Positions 6,845 to 13,090 of a stretch of DNA of 37,396 nt are shown piece after piece; within the stretch, counting starts at the first letter, position 1, and each line of letters begins with the position of its first letter. Made by a program: the position numbers and the translations under genes. The stretch is taken from NCBI GenBank assembly GCA_025457885.1, contig JALOTN010000010.1:1-37396 (forward strand), read 5' to 3'. This DNA is from Thermoplasmatota archaeon (GTDB lineage: Archaea > Thermoplasmatota > E2 > DHVEG-1). The notes under the pieces were generated by a model. It saw nothing but the letters and a program-made list of their open reading frames with translations. It had not been told where the DNA came from and did no database searches.

Positions 6845-8085
6845 TGAGTTTTCCGAAACCTCCTGAGGTTAACATCGGCATGATTGGGCATGTTGACCAT
6901 GGGAAGACGACACTGACCCAACGGTTGACGGGGAAGTGGACGGATGAGCATTCTGAGGAGTTGAAGCGAGGGATCTCGATTCGCCTTGGGTATGCGGATG
7001 CCGCGTTCTATAAATGTTCCACATGTGATGAGCCTTCGTGTTATTCGACGCAGAAGATCTGTCCGAACTGCAAAGGCAAGACCGAGCTGCTACGGGTTGT
7101 GTCTTTTGTAGATGCACCGGGTCATGAGACATTAATGGCGACCATGCTTTCTGGTGCGGCCATCATGGATGGTGCGGTGCTGGTGATCGCGGCAAACGAG
7201 GTGTGTCCTCAACCGCAGACACGAGAGCATCTCATGGCTTTGGAAATCATCGGAGCAAAACGCATCATCATTGTTCAGAACAAGATCGATTTGGTCTCAG
7301 AAGAAGACGCGATGAAGAACTATGAGCAGATCGTCAAGTTCGTAAAAGGAACCTGCGCGGAGGGGGCACCAATCATCCCGGTTAGTGCGCATCATGATAT
7401 CAACATTGATGTGCTTATTAAGACCATGGAGGAGCATATCCCGACGCCGAAACGAGACACCGATAAACCACCTTTGATGTATGTCGCCCGGAGTTTTGAT
7501 GTCAACAAACCAGGGACGAAGCTGAGCGAATTGAAAGGTGGTGTTGTTGGTGGGTCTTTGTTGCAGGGGACGTTGAAGAAAGGCGAACAGATTGAGATTG
7601 CACCCGGTCGGAAACGAGAAGTGGAGGGCAAATCTGTCCTTGAGCCGATTTTTACTACGGCGCATTCATTGATTACGGGTGGGACGATTACGAATGTTGC
7701 ATTGCCTGGTGGGCTGATTGCAATCGGCACCGAGCTGGACCCAACCATGGTTAAATCAGATTCACTCGCTGGTAAAATCGTTGGTCGACCCGGACAACTT
7801 CCACCGGTCCTCGAAATGATTGAATTATCCATGTGTTTGTTGAAACGGGCGGTGGGGACGATTGATGAGAAGAATGTGGAGCCGTTGAAGACCAATGAGC
7901 CGTTGATGCTTACGGTCGGAACCGCAACCACTGTAGGGATCATCAGTGAGCTGCGTCCGGATTGGATCCGGGTGAAACTGAAACTACCGGTGTGCGCGGA
8001 CCAAGGACAGCGGATCGCGGTGAGCAGACGCATTGAAGGAAAATGGCATCTGATCGGGTACGGGGAGATAAAATCCATAAAATAG
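6844..8085 (+). CDS. eif2g: Translation initiation factor aIF2 subunit gamma
   Basis: This GTPase subunit of the factor that brings Met-tRNAi to the 30S subunit has 413 residues, the normal length. The P-loop GHVDHGKT is at residues 15-22, switch I follows ([12 protein letters not shown]), a zinc knuckle of Cys58/61/73/76 (CSTC and CPNC) comes next, then DAPGHE at 90-95 and an NKID base-recognition motif near 148. EF-Tu-like domains II and III follow ([30 protein letters not shown]). It overlaps rps6e by one base and is followed by a PIN-domain gene, as in many Euryarchaeota. Confidence 0.96.
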   Translation: MSFPKPPEVNIGMIGHVDHGKTTLTQRLTGKWTDEHSEELKRGISIRLGYADAAFYKCSTCDEPSCYSTQKICPNCKGKTELLRVVSFVDAPGHETLMATMLSGAAIMDGAVLVIAANEVCPQPQTREHLMALEIIGAKRIIIVQNKIDLVSEEDAMKNYEQIVKFVKGTCAEGAPIIPVSAHHDINIDVLIKTMEEHIPTPKRDTDKPPLMYVARSFDVNKPGTKLSELKGGVVGGSLLQGTLKKGEQIEIAPGRKREVEGKSVLEPIFTTAHSLITGGTITNVALPGGLIAIGTELDPTMVKSDSLAGKIVGRPGQLPPVLEMIELSMCLLKRAVGTIDEKNVEPLKTNEPLMLTVGTATTVGIISELRPDWIRVKLKLPVCADQGQRIAVSRRIEGKWHLIGYGEIKSIK

Positions 8086-8447
8086 TGATCCTGGATAGCA
8101 GTGCTATCCTGATGTTTTTTGAGTTTTCCAGGGATTGGGAAAACGAGCTGAAAAGTTTGGTTGGCGCGTATCATCTGGTTGTTCCTACCGCTGTTGTAAA
8201 AGAACTGCAGATGCTTGCGAGTCGAGCTGCTGGGCAGAAAAAAGCAGCTGCAGCCCTTAAACTCATCGAAAAATATGAGACAGTTGAGGATGATTCCTCC
8301 TATGCTGATGAAGCATTGGTAAAGATAGCACAGAAAACAAAAGGAATCGTGGTGACGAACGATACCGCATTGCGTCATCGGTTGAAAAAGCAGGGTAATT
8401 CAGTGATTTTTCTCCGGGGAAAGAAAAAACTGATGCTCGATGAGTAA
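8043..8447 (+). CDS. PIN-domain ribonuclease-like protein (Fcf1-type)
   Basis: A single PIN domain with the acidic residues of the RNase fold in order: Asp in VILDSSA, Glu in VVKELQ, Asp in DEALVKIA and Asp in TNDTALR. Archaeal Fcf1/COG1412-type PIN proteins are commonly encoded directly after aIF2gamma and are thought to act in rRNA processing rather than as VapC toxins; no antitoxin gene is adjacent here. Two starts are possible: ATG 8043 (134 aa, overlapping eif2g by 43 bases, with GAAGG just upstream) or GTG 8085 (120 aa, overlapping the eif2g stop by one base and beginning directly at the first strand). The second fits PIN architecture as well as the first. Confidence 0.85.
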   Translation: MASDRVRGDKIHKIVILDSSAILMFFEFSRDWENELKSLVGAYHLVVPTAVVKELQMLASRAAGQKKAAAALKLIEKYETVEDDSSYADEALVKIAQKTKGIVVTNDTALRHRLKKQGNSVIFLRGKKKLMLDE

Positions 8448-8466
8448 AGAGGTTCTCTCAAGAAGG

Positions 8467-8475
8467 TTTTTATAA
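8467..8475 (+). promoter_or_regulatory. TATA box of tRNA-Met
   Basis: TTTTATAAA is centred about 31 bases upstream of the tRNA-Met 5' end, a normal distance for an archaeal tRNA promoter. Confidence 0.5.
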
Positions 8476-8501
8476 ACCGTCCCTATTCAGCATGCTGTTA
8501 C

Positions 8502-8616
8502 GTCGGGGTGGCTCAGCTTGGCCAGAGCGCCTGACTCATAAGCTCAGCTCAAAGGTTCGTTTTGCAGCTAACGCTAAGATATCTGGAGGTCGCGGGTTCA
8601 AATCCCGCCCCCGACA
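8502..8616 (+). tRNA. tRNA-Met(CAT), elongator type, with intron
   Basis: The acceptor GTCGGGG pairs perfectly with CCCCGAC and has discriminator A. The D stem is GCTC/GAGC and the T arm is GCGGG-TTCAAAT-CCCGC. The anticodon CAT is at 8537-8539. An intron of about 40 nt (roughly 8541-8580) interrupts the gene at the canonical position 37/38 and contains its own AGCT..AGCT stem. The anticodon stem CCTGA/TCTGG has one T-T mismatch (29:41). CCA is not encoded. The G1-C72 pair excludes most initiators; a tRNA-Ile with modified CAT is the other possibility but fits less well. Its 3' end is the core of the repeats that follow. Confidence 0.88.
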
Positions 8617-8682
8617 CCTTATTTATATACTCAACAGGAGAAAAAACAACCCTTTTTTCATGACTGCACTCTGAACCCGCAA
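8607..8682 (+). repeat. Left-end direct repeat, copy A (starts in tRNA-Met 3' end)
   Basis: This 76-base sequence begins with the last 10 bases of the tRNA-Met gene (core GCCCCCGACACCTT) and continues through TCAACAGGAG, a CCCTTTTTTC step and CTGAACCCGCAA. It recurs at 9731-9807 with one substitution and one extra A. Confidence 0.85.
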
Positions 8683-8718
8683 TGAAACAAAATATCGGAT
8701 GTTTAGAAATTTAACCGA

Positions 8719-8777
8719 TACCGATATATATCTACAATGACATATCGGTACAGTATGAAATACGACGATACCGATAT
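8719..8777 (+). promoter_or_regulatory. TACCGATAT operator repeats around the fic promoter and start
   Basis: TACCGATAT occurs at 8719-8727 and 8769-8777, and its exact inverse ATATCGGTA at 8742-8750; a partial copy ATATCGG is at 8692-8698. The first copy runs into the TATA box (GATATATATC, 8723-8732), the second lies in the transcript start region, and the third is inside the reading frame. Such placement suggests a repressor that blocks TBP or RNA polymerase, perhaps the Fic protein itself through its C-terminal HTH-like part. Confidence 0.55.
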
Positions 8778-9672
8778 TCTCATTAATGATTCCTTACTAC
8801 AAAAAATAGACGAAAAAAAGCATCGATTAGATAGCCTCAGACCTCTTCCAAAAGATGCTGTACAAAAACTCCTTGAAGACCTGCGACTTCGACATACCTA
8901 TCACTCTGATGCTATCGAAGGCAACACACTCACGCTCCAAGAAACCAAGCTCGTGATAGAGGAAGGAATCACCATTGGAGGCAAACCACTCAAAGACCAT
9001 ATCGAAGCACGAAACGATGCAGAGGCATTTGATTTCATGGTACACCTTGTTCAACAAAAGACACCGCTCTCCCCGGAAGTCATTCAACAAATTCATGATA
9101 TCGTTACTAGAGGTCTTCTGAAGGATGCCGGAAAGTACCGAACAGGAAACGTGAGAATCACAGGTTCCTCAATAACTCCACCAAGTTATACAAAAATCAT
9201 ATCCCTCATGGACGATTACATAAAAAATAGTAAAGCACTTCATTCTTATCCATTGAAAAAAGCTGCATACATCCACCATCGACTGGTATGGATCCATCCT
9301 TTCTTCGATGGAAACGGCCGAGTCGCTCGATTAGTGACCAACCTCTTTTTCATGCAACAGGGATATCCTCCGATCGTACTGAAACAAGACCAACGGAAAA
9401 CCTACTATCACGTGCTCCATCAATCAGACAAGGGACATCTATCACCTCTTGCCGAGTTTATCGCAAAAGCTATGAACGAATCACTTCAGCTCTATATCTC
9501 CGTGTTCATCGATGAAGACCATCTAATACCGCTAAAAGAGCTTGCAAAACAGGCCCCCTACTCTCAGGAATACCTTAGCCTACGAGCCAGACAAGGAAAA
9601 CTCGATGCTATCAAACTCGAACAAACATGGTACTCATCACGTAGAGCCCTAAAAGAATATATGAAAAAATGA
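8755..9672 (+). CDS. Fic-domain protein (AMP/nucleotidyl-transferase) with N-terminal inhibitory motif
   Basis: The Fic active-site loop HPFFDGNGRVAR is intact, so transfer of AMP or another nucleotide to a target hydroxyl is expected. The N-terminal segment HSDAIEGN matches the inhibitory (S/T)xxxE(G/N) helix, making this an autoinhibited class II Fic protein in which the Glu blocks the ATP site. The last 50 residues (LIPLKELAKQAPYSQEYLSL, WYSSRRALKEYM) resemble a winged-HTH or MerR-like DNA-binding segment. ATG 8755 is preferred because the TATA box at about 8727 would start transcription near 8753; an in-frame ATG at 8737 adds six residues but lies too close to that TATA. It is the only cargo of repeat unit 1. 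Confidence 0.9.
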   Translation: MKYDDTDILINDSLLQKIDEKKHRLDSLRPLPKDAVQKLLEDLRLRHTYHSDAIEGNTLTLQETKLVIEEGITIGGKPLKDHIEARNDAEAFDFMVHLVQQKTPLSPEVIQQIHDIVTRGLLKDAGKYRTGNVRITGSSITPPSYTKIISLMDDYIKNSKALHSYPLKKAAYIHHRLVWIHPFFDGNGRVARLVTNLFFMQQGYPPIVLKQDQRKTYYHVLHQSDKGHLSPLAEFIAKAMNESLQLYISVFIDEDHLIPLKELAKQAPYSQEYLSLRARQGKLDAIKLEQTWYSSRRALKEYMKK

Positions 9673-9699
9673 AGTCTCATGAAAAACATCTATTATTTA

Positions 9700-9744
9700 G
9701 TGGGAACTGTAACCCCGGGGGACTAAGTCTGCCCCCGACACCTT
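9700..9744 (+). repeat. Right-end sequence plus core, copy 1
   Basis: GTGGGAACTGTAACCCC is followed by GGGG, ten variable bases and the core GCCCCCGACACCTT. The same 45-base layout, with identical spacing, recurs at 13006-13050. The core equals the 3' end of tRNA-Met. Confidence 0.75.
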
Positions 9745-9807
9745 ATTTATATATTCAACAGGAGAAAAAAACAACCCTTTTTTCATGACTGCACTCTGAA
9801 CCCGCAA
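9731..9807 (+). repeat. Left-end direct repeat, copy B
   Basis: This 77-base near-identical copy of 8607-8682 differs by one C/T change and one extra A in the A-run. It starts at the core that ends the first right-end sequence, so one copy closes unit 1 and opens unit 2. A further TGAACCCGCAA follows at about 9820-9831. Confidence 0.85.
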
Positions 9808-9974
9808 AAAGCATAGACATTGAACCCGCAAAATAATGACAAAAAAGTTAGATCAATCTCGACTAATGAAATAATTCATACTCTATTCCATTCATCCAAT
9901 GGTTATTAGAATTATTTCGAAATGAGTTCACATTGCTCAGATGTCTAGTTGAGTTTAATTCAAAGGGAAATAAT
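9808..9974. other. Non-coding stretch after left-end copy B
   Basis: With the flanking repeats, 9673-10024 holds no gene. It contains the right- and left-end repeats, a second TGAACCCGCAA, and AT-rich sequence with no recognisable structure up to the conserved leader at 9975. Confidence 0.4.
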
Positions 9975-10019
9975 GTTCTTATAGGAGAACCTGCATTTAA
10001 AATATTGATAAAGGGGGAA
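9975..10019 (+). promoter_or_regulatory. Conserved promoter/leader of a secreted-protein gene (copy 2)
   Basis: It starts GTTCTTATAGGAGAA, continues with an ATTTAAAATATT stretch and ends GGGGGAAA just before the TTG start at 10025. It aligns with 3218-3259, including spacing and the GGGGG ribosome binding site. Confidence 0.5.
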
Positions 10020-10024
10020 AATCA

Positions 10025-11173
10025 TTGAAACAAAAATGGTTCGTAATAGGAATAATCCTTTTATTCGTTGGATCTGGTTTTATATCAACTTCTGCACAAA
10101 ATTTTGAAAAAATATCCCCAACATCAAGAGGAAATTGGTTGTATGTCGGTGGTACTGGTCCAGGGAATTATTCCAGGATCCAGGATGCGATTAACGAGTC
10201 ACAGGACGGAGATACCGTGTTTGTCTTTGATGATTCAGCACCCTATTATGAAAGTCTCATTATCAACAAATCTATTACTCTTATGGGGGAAAATAAGGAG
10301 ACAACAATCATTGATGGCACTGGGTTAACAGCAGAAGCAATGATTAAGGTAACTGCAATAACAGTCACCATTACAGGGTTCTGCTTTCAAAATTGTCAAA
10401 GTAATATCACGTATTGGACAGTGTATATTAGAAACAGTTTAGGTGAGCAACATCATATAACACAGAACATCTTCCGGAATAATAATAATAACGCCCTGTA
10501 TTTTATCGCAATGTATTCAGATATCTCAAATAATACATTCTATAATAATTCCGCTGCGCTCTTATTAGATTATGGTGGGAATCACACCGTGGAACATAAC
10601 GTGTTTTTGAATAACGATGAAAGTATTGGTCTGTATGAATGTCATTGGAACACTATCCATGGGAATAAGATTGCTAATTCTAGTATCCCTTTGTTAATTT
10701 TTATGTCTCATTACAACAACTTTTCTGAAAATATCCTCGATGGAAATAATCATGGCGGGCTCGATTCTATAGCTTCAAGTAAAAACATCTTCTATCGCAA
10801 CATATTTTCAAATAATCAGTATGGGATGACGTTGACAGCTTCACAGGGGAATACTATTATGGAGAATAATTTTATCAATAATTCAGATTACCAGGTGATT
10901 AGTATCTCTCACCCGCTTGTCGGGGTTGGTCTTTCATTATACTATCATCGCCAATATGTAAGGAATGGAAGTTTTTTCTCTCTTCTTGGAAGGAATAAAT
11001 GGGAGGCGAACTATTGGAGTGATTGGAACTCATCGTCACCAAGACCAATTGATCGAGTGATCTATTTTTGGAGTCTTCGTTTGTTAACTAGGATTACAGG
11101 GACGCCCTATCCCATCCGTCTTCCCCAATACGACTGGCACCCTGCACAAGACCCCTATGATATTAGGGGATGA
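10025..11173 (+). CDS. Secreted right-handed beta-helix (NosD/pectate-lyase-like) protein
   Basis: The 382-residue protein starts at TTG with a GGGGG ribosome binding site 7-11 bases upstream. Residues 1-25 are a signal peptide of the local type (KWFVIGIILLFVG, ending STSAQ). LYVGGTGPGNYSRIQDAIN and DGDTVFVFDD then open a parallel beta-helix whose coils are marked by repeated N-rich turns (FRNNNNNALY, NTFYNNSAALLLD, NVFLNNDESIGLY, NIFSNNQYGMTL, NNFINNSDYQ). The NosD/PbH1 fold often binds or cleaves polysaccharide, but no catalytic residues can be assigned. It is first in a three-gene operon; the next gene starts 4 bases after its stop. The shared C-terminal tail is absent. Confidence 0.8.
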   Translation: MKQKWFVIGIILLFVGSGFISTSAQNFEKISPTSRGNWLYVGGTGPGNYSRIQDAINESQDGDTVFVFDDSAPYYESLIINKSITLMGENKETTIIDGTGLTAEAMIKVTAITVTITGFCFQNCQSNITYWTVYIRNSLGEQHHITQNIFRNNNNNALYFIAMYSDISNNTFYNNSAALLLDYGGNHTVEHNVFLNNDESIGLYECHWNTIHGNKIANSSIPLLIFMSHYNNFSENILDGNNHGGLDSIASSKNIFYRNIFSNNQYGMTLTASQGNTIMENNFINNSDYQVISISHPLVGVGLSLYYHRQYVRNGSFFSLLGRNKWEANYWSDWNSSSPRPIDRVIYFWSLRLLTRITGTPYPIRLPQYDWHPAQDPYDIRG

Positions 11174-11176
11174 TCA

Positions 11177-11986
11177 ATGAAACGGAAATGGTTGGCGGTT
11201 GGAATCATTCTCTTGTTCGTTGGATTTTCCGTATCATCCATCGTCAATGCGAGCACTGTTGATAATGAATTATTAAAAATCAAGCATAATTCGCAGGAGA
11301 ATTTAGTTAAGGTTAATTGTTATGAATTTAAATCTGACGGAAGCATTGAAAAAACCACGATATTGCTTCCAAAGAGTGCCCATTTCCAGATGAGACAGGC
11401 TCTTTCGTTGACCACGTCTCTTGAGAAGAAACTCGAAGTCTATAAGAAATATGGTATTGTGCCATCGGATGCTAGCATTCAGAATATTAAGGAAAATTAT
11501 AATCAGTATCTTAGTGCGAAAAAAATCAATATTCCCGCTATTCCAAAATTGATGAGCAGTCATGAGATTATTCAACCTTCTGGTATCATGGTAAATAATC
11601 ATTGTGAGATCGCAGCAGTCGTTGGTCTTGGTATCAATGTGAATTTGGGGATGAGTGCATGGACGCAATGGTGGAATGGCTTCTGGGCTATGATTATTGA
11701 TGCATTGGATCTCTATTTAGATCCCCCGTATTCATTTTTTATACCCGGTATTGATTTGTATGGTTTCAGTATCTGCATGAGAACATTTGGTTGGACCTGG
11801 AATGGGACGTTATCAGATACTCAGTGGGATTTTGGATATGGGACGATGCTCTTGTTAGGTTTTATTGGATATTATGTAGAAGAATTTCCTTTACCTCTTG
11901 TTCTTTTCATTGGAGAATATGTCGGGTATACCGTCTCTGTTATGGCTGCTGGTCTGATGACGGTTGATGACCTCCTCTCGAATTAA
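11177..11986 (+). CDS. Secreted protein of unknown function, paralogue of 12008
   Basis: The 269-residue protein has a signal peptide of the VGIILLFVG type ending VNAS. Residues 30-115 match the next gene product in layout: V-x-C/T, then GSIEKTTILLPKSAHFQMRQ, a coiled helical stretch and YGIVPSDASIQNIKENYNQYL. The C-terminal half is hydrophobic and aromatic (WTQWWNGFWAMIIDALDLYL, FGWTWNGTLSDTQWDFGYG) and could insert in or lie on the membrane. I do not recognise the family; similar proteins seem to be lineage-specific to Thermoplasmata. It lies 21 bases before 12008, so it is operonic. Confidence 0.65.
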   Translation: MKRKWLAVGIILLFVGFSVSSIVNASTVDNELLKIKHNSQENLVKVNCYEFKSDGSIEKTTILLPKSAHFQMRQALSLTTSLEKKLEVYKKYGIVPSDASIQNIKENYNQYLSAKKINIPAIPKLMSSHEIIQPSGIMVNNHCEIAAVVGLGINVNLGMSAWTQWWNGFWAMIIDALDLYLDPPYSFFIPGIDLYGFSICMRTFGWTWNGTLSDTQWDFGYGTMLLLGFIGYYVEEFPLPLVLFIGEYVGYTVSVMAAGLMTVDDLLSN

Positions 11987-12007
11987 CTTGTAAGATTAGG
12001 AAATCAT

Positions 12008-12886
12008 ATGATAAAGAAATGTTTGATTGTTGGAATCATTCTCTTGTTCATTGATGTGATCATAGCACCAACTATCAACTTTCACACTGTGAAAGCATCC
12101 ATTGATGATGACCTGGTGGAAGTCACCACCCAAGCCTGTGGTATTAAAGGATTTGGGAATACCACGGTGAAACTCACCAGAGAACAATACCAGGACCTGG
12201 AGGAGTATCTGGTTGAGTTCAGAGCAAGGTTAAATAAAACTACAACAATGAAGGAAACTATTTCTCTTTTCAAGGAGGTTGTATTTGTATTAGATGATTA
12301 CAAGGTATTACCAGAAGGAATGAGCATTCAACAATGTATTGACTTGGTGACCGGGAAATACCTACTTAGAACACATATTCAGATTCCTCGGATGTTAATG
12401 GGGGAAATGGAAAATTATCTCTGTCTCATCGTAGGGCGAGGAAACCCCCTTGACCGTTATTTCTTTGTGGATGTGATGTGGGGAATCCTTTGGGAACTTG
12501 GGAATTTCGATATTGCATTTATATTATTGATTCCTGTCTTACTTATTACACTTATAATGATTCCAATATGGTTATATCCATTGAAATTAAATTCGTTTCT
12601 TTATTATGGGACAAGACAATACAATATGTATGAAGGATCTTCATATACACCGGCTGGCAAATGGGTCTGGACAAACGGCATGAACGGAATAAAGAATTGG
12701 GATGGTCCATTTTGGGGAAATATCAAATTAATTGAGTTTCAAACTGGTGTCGGGGGGGATATTATATCGACTTATGGCAGTTTAGGGGCGACTAATTTCA
12801 TAGGTCTTAAAATCGATTTATTAAATTTTTATTTGGGGGCAGTATCATGGATATCCTTATCTTATGAATATCCTTGGTCCACTTAA
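12008..12886 (+). CDS. Secreted/membrane protein of unknown function, paralogue of 11177
   Basis: The 292-residue protein has a signal peptide (KKCLIVGIILLFIDVIIAPT, ending TVKAS) nearly identical in pattern to that of the protein at 3266. The N-terminal domain (GFGNTTVKLTREQYQDLEEY, then YKVLPEGMSIQQCIDLVTGKYL) aligns with 11177. Residues 175-195 form a strong membrane segment (IAFILLIPVLLITLIMIPIW). The C-terminal 100 residues are Gly/Asn/Trp-rich (GKWVWTNGMNGIKNWDGPFWG), resembling an Ig-like or lectin-like surface domain. The function is unknown. It is last in the operon of unit 2 and is followed by the right-end repeat. Confidence 0.65.
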   Translation: MIKKCLIVGIILLFIDVIIAPTINFHTVKASIDDDLVEVTTQACGIKGFGNTTVKLTREQYQDLEEYLVEFRARLNKTTTMKETISLFKEVVFVLDDYKVLPEGMSIQQCIDLVTGKYLLRTHIQIPRMLMGEMENYLCLIVGRGNPLDRYFFVDVMWGILWELGNFDIAFILLIPVLLITLIMIPIWLYPLKLNSFLYYGTRQYNMYEGSSYTPAGKWVWTNGMNGIKNWDGPFWGNIKLIEFQTGVGGDIISTYGSLGATNFIGLKIDLLNFYLGAVSWISLSYEYPWST

Positions 12887-13005
12887 TCAAAGAAAATATA
12901 TCCATCTGAAATTGTCGAAATGAATTCTGAGGAAAACAGTTCTTAGAAGAAATAAACGTTTTATTGATATGTTGGTATCTTCCCGATTTTACATTATTTT
13001 TTTTG
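12887..13005. other. Intergenic with an orphan leader-like sequence
   Basis: The sequence CAGTTCTTAGAAGAAATAAACG at about 12937-12958 resembles the GTTCTTATAGAAGAA leader motif seen before the secreted-protein genes at 3266 and 10025, but no gene follows it; the right-end repeat begins at 13006. It may be what is left of a lost cargo gene's promoter. Confidence 0.3.
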
Positions 13006-13050
13006 GTGGGAACTGTAACCCCAGGGGTACGTTCCCGCCCCCGACACCTT
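13006..13050 (+). repeat. Right-end sequence plus core, copy 2 (palindromic)
   Basis: It has the same 17-base start and spacing as 9700-9744 and ends CCCGCCCCCGACACCTT, 17 bases identical to the tRNA-Met 3' end. In this copy the right end is an imperfect palindrome: GGGAAC (13008-13013) pairs with GTTCCC (13031-13036), and GTAACCCC pairs with GGGGTAC around a single A. Confidence 0.75.
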
Positions 13051-13090
13051 TTTTAAATATTTTTGAGGTGAAAACGCGGAGAAATTGTTC

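Larger units (their letters stand above)
8607..9730 (+). mobile_element. Unit 1 of a tandem tRNA-Met-linked array (Fic cargo)
   Basis: Unit 1 runs from the tRNA-embedded core at 8607 to the next core at 9731 (1124 bases). It begins with the 76-base left sequence and ends with the 31-base right sequence starting GTGGGAACTGTAACCCC, immediately before the second core. Unit 2 has the same left and right ends. No integrase or transposase is inside, so it would have to be non-autonomous or a decayed integrative element. The only cargo is the Fic gene. Confidence 0.5.
9731..13036 (+). mobile_element. Unit 2 of the tandem tRNA-Met-linked array (secreted-protein cargo)
   Basis: Unit 2 runs from the second core at 9731 to the third core at 13037 (3306 bases) and has the same left and right ends as unit 1. 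The cargo is an operon of three secreted proteins (10025, 11177, 12008). No recombinase gene is present. Beyond the third core the sequence departs from the left-end repeat, as expected if the original tRNA downstream flank resumes there. Confidence 0.5.

Noticed and set aside
7392-8378. 328-codon minus-strand frame opposite eif2g and the PIN gene
   Set aside because: An antisense shadow of two well-supported genes with no domain pattern of its own.
8043-8447. PIN gene as a VapC toxin of a toxin-antitoxin pair
   Set aside because: No antitoxin gene is adjacent; the place after aIF2gamma and the Fcf1-like layout favour an RNA-processing role.
8492-8674. Plus-strand frame of 60 codons across tRNA-Met
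   Set aside because: It is translation of the tRNA and its intron; no protein feature.
8617-13036. Insertion sequence or transposon
   Set aside because: No transposase gene, terminal inverted repeats or short target duplications; the repeats are direct and contain the tRNA 3' end.
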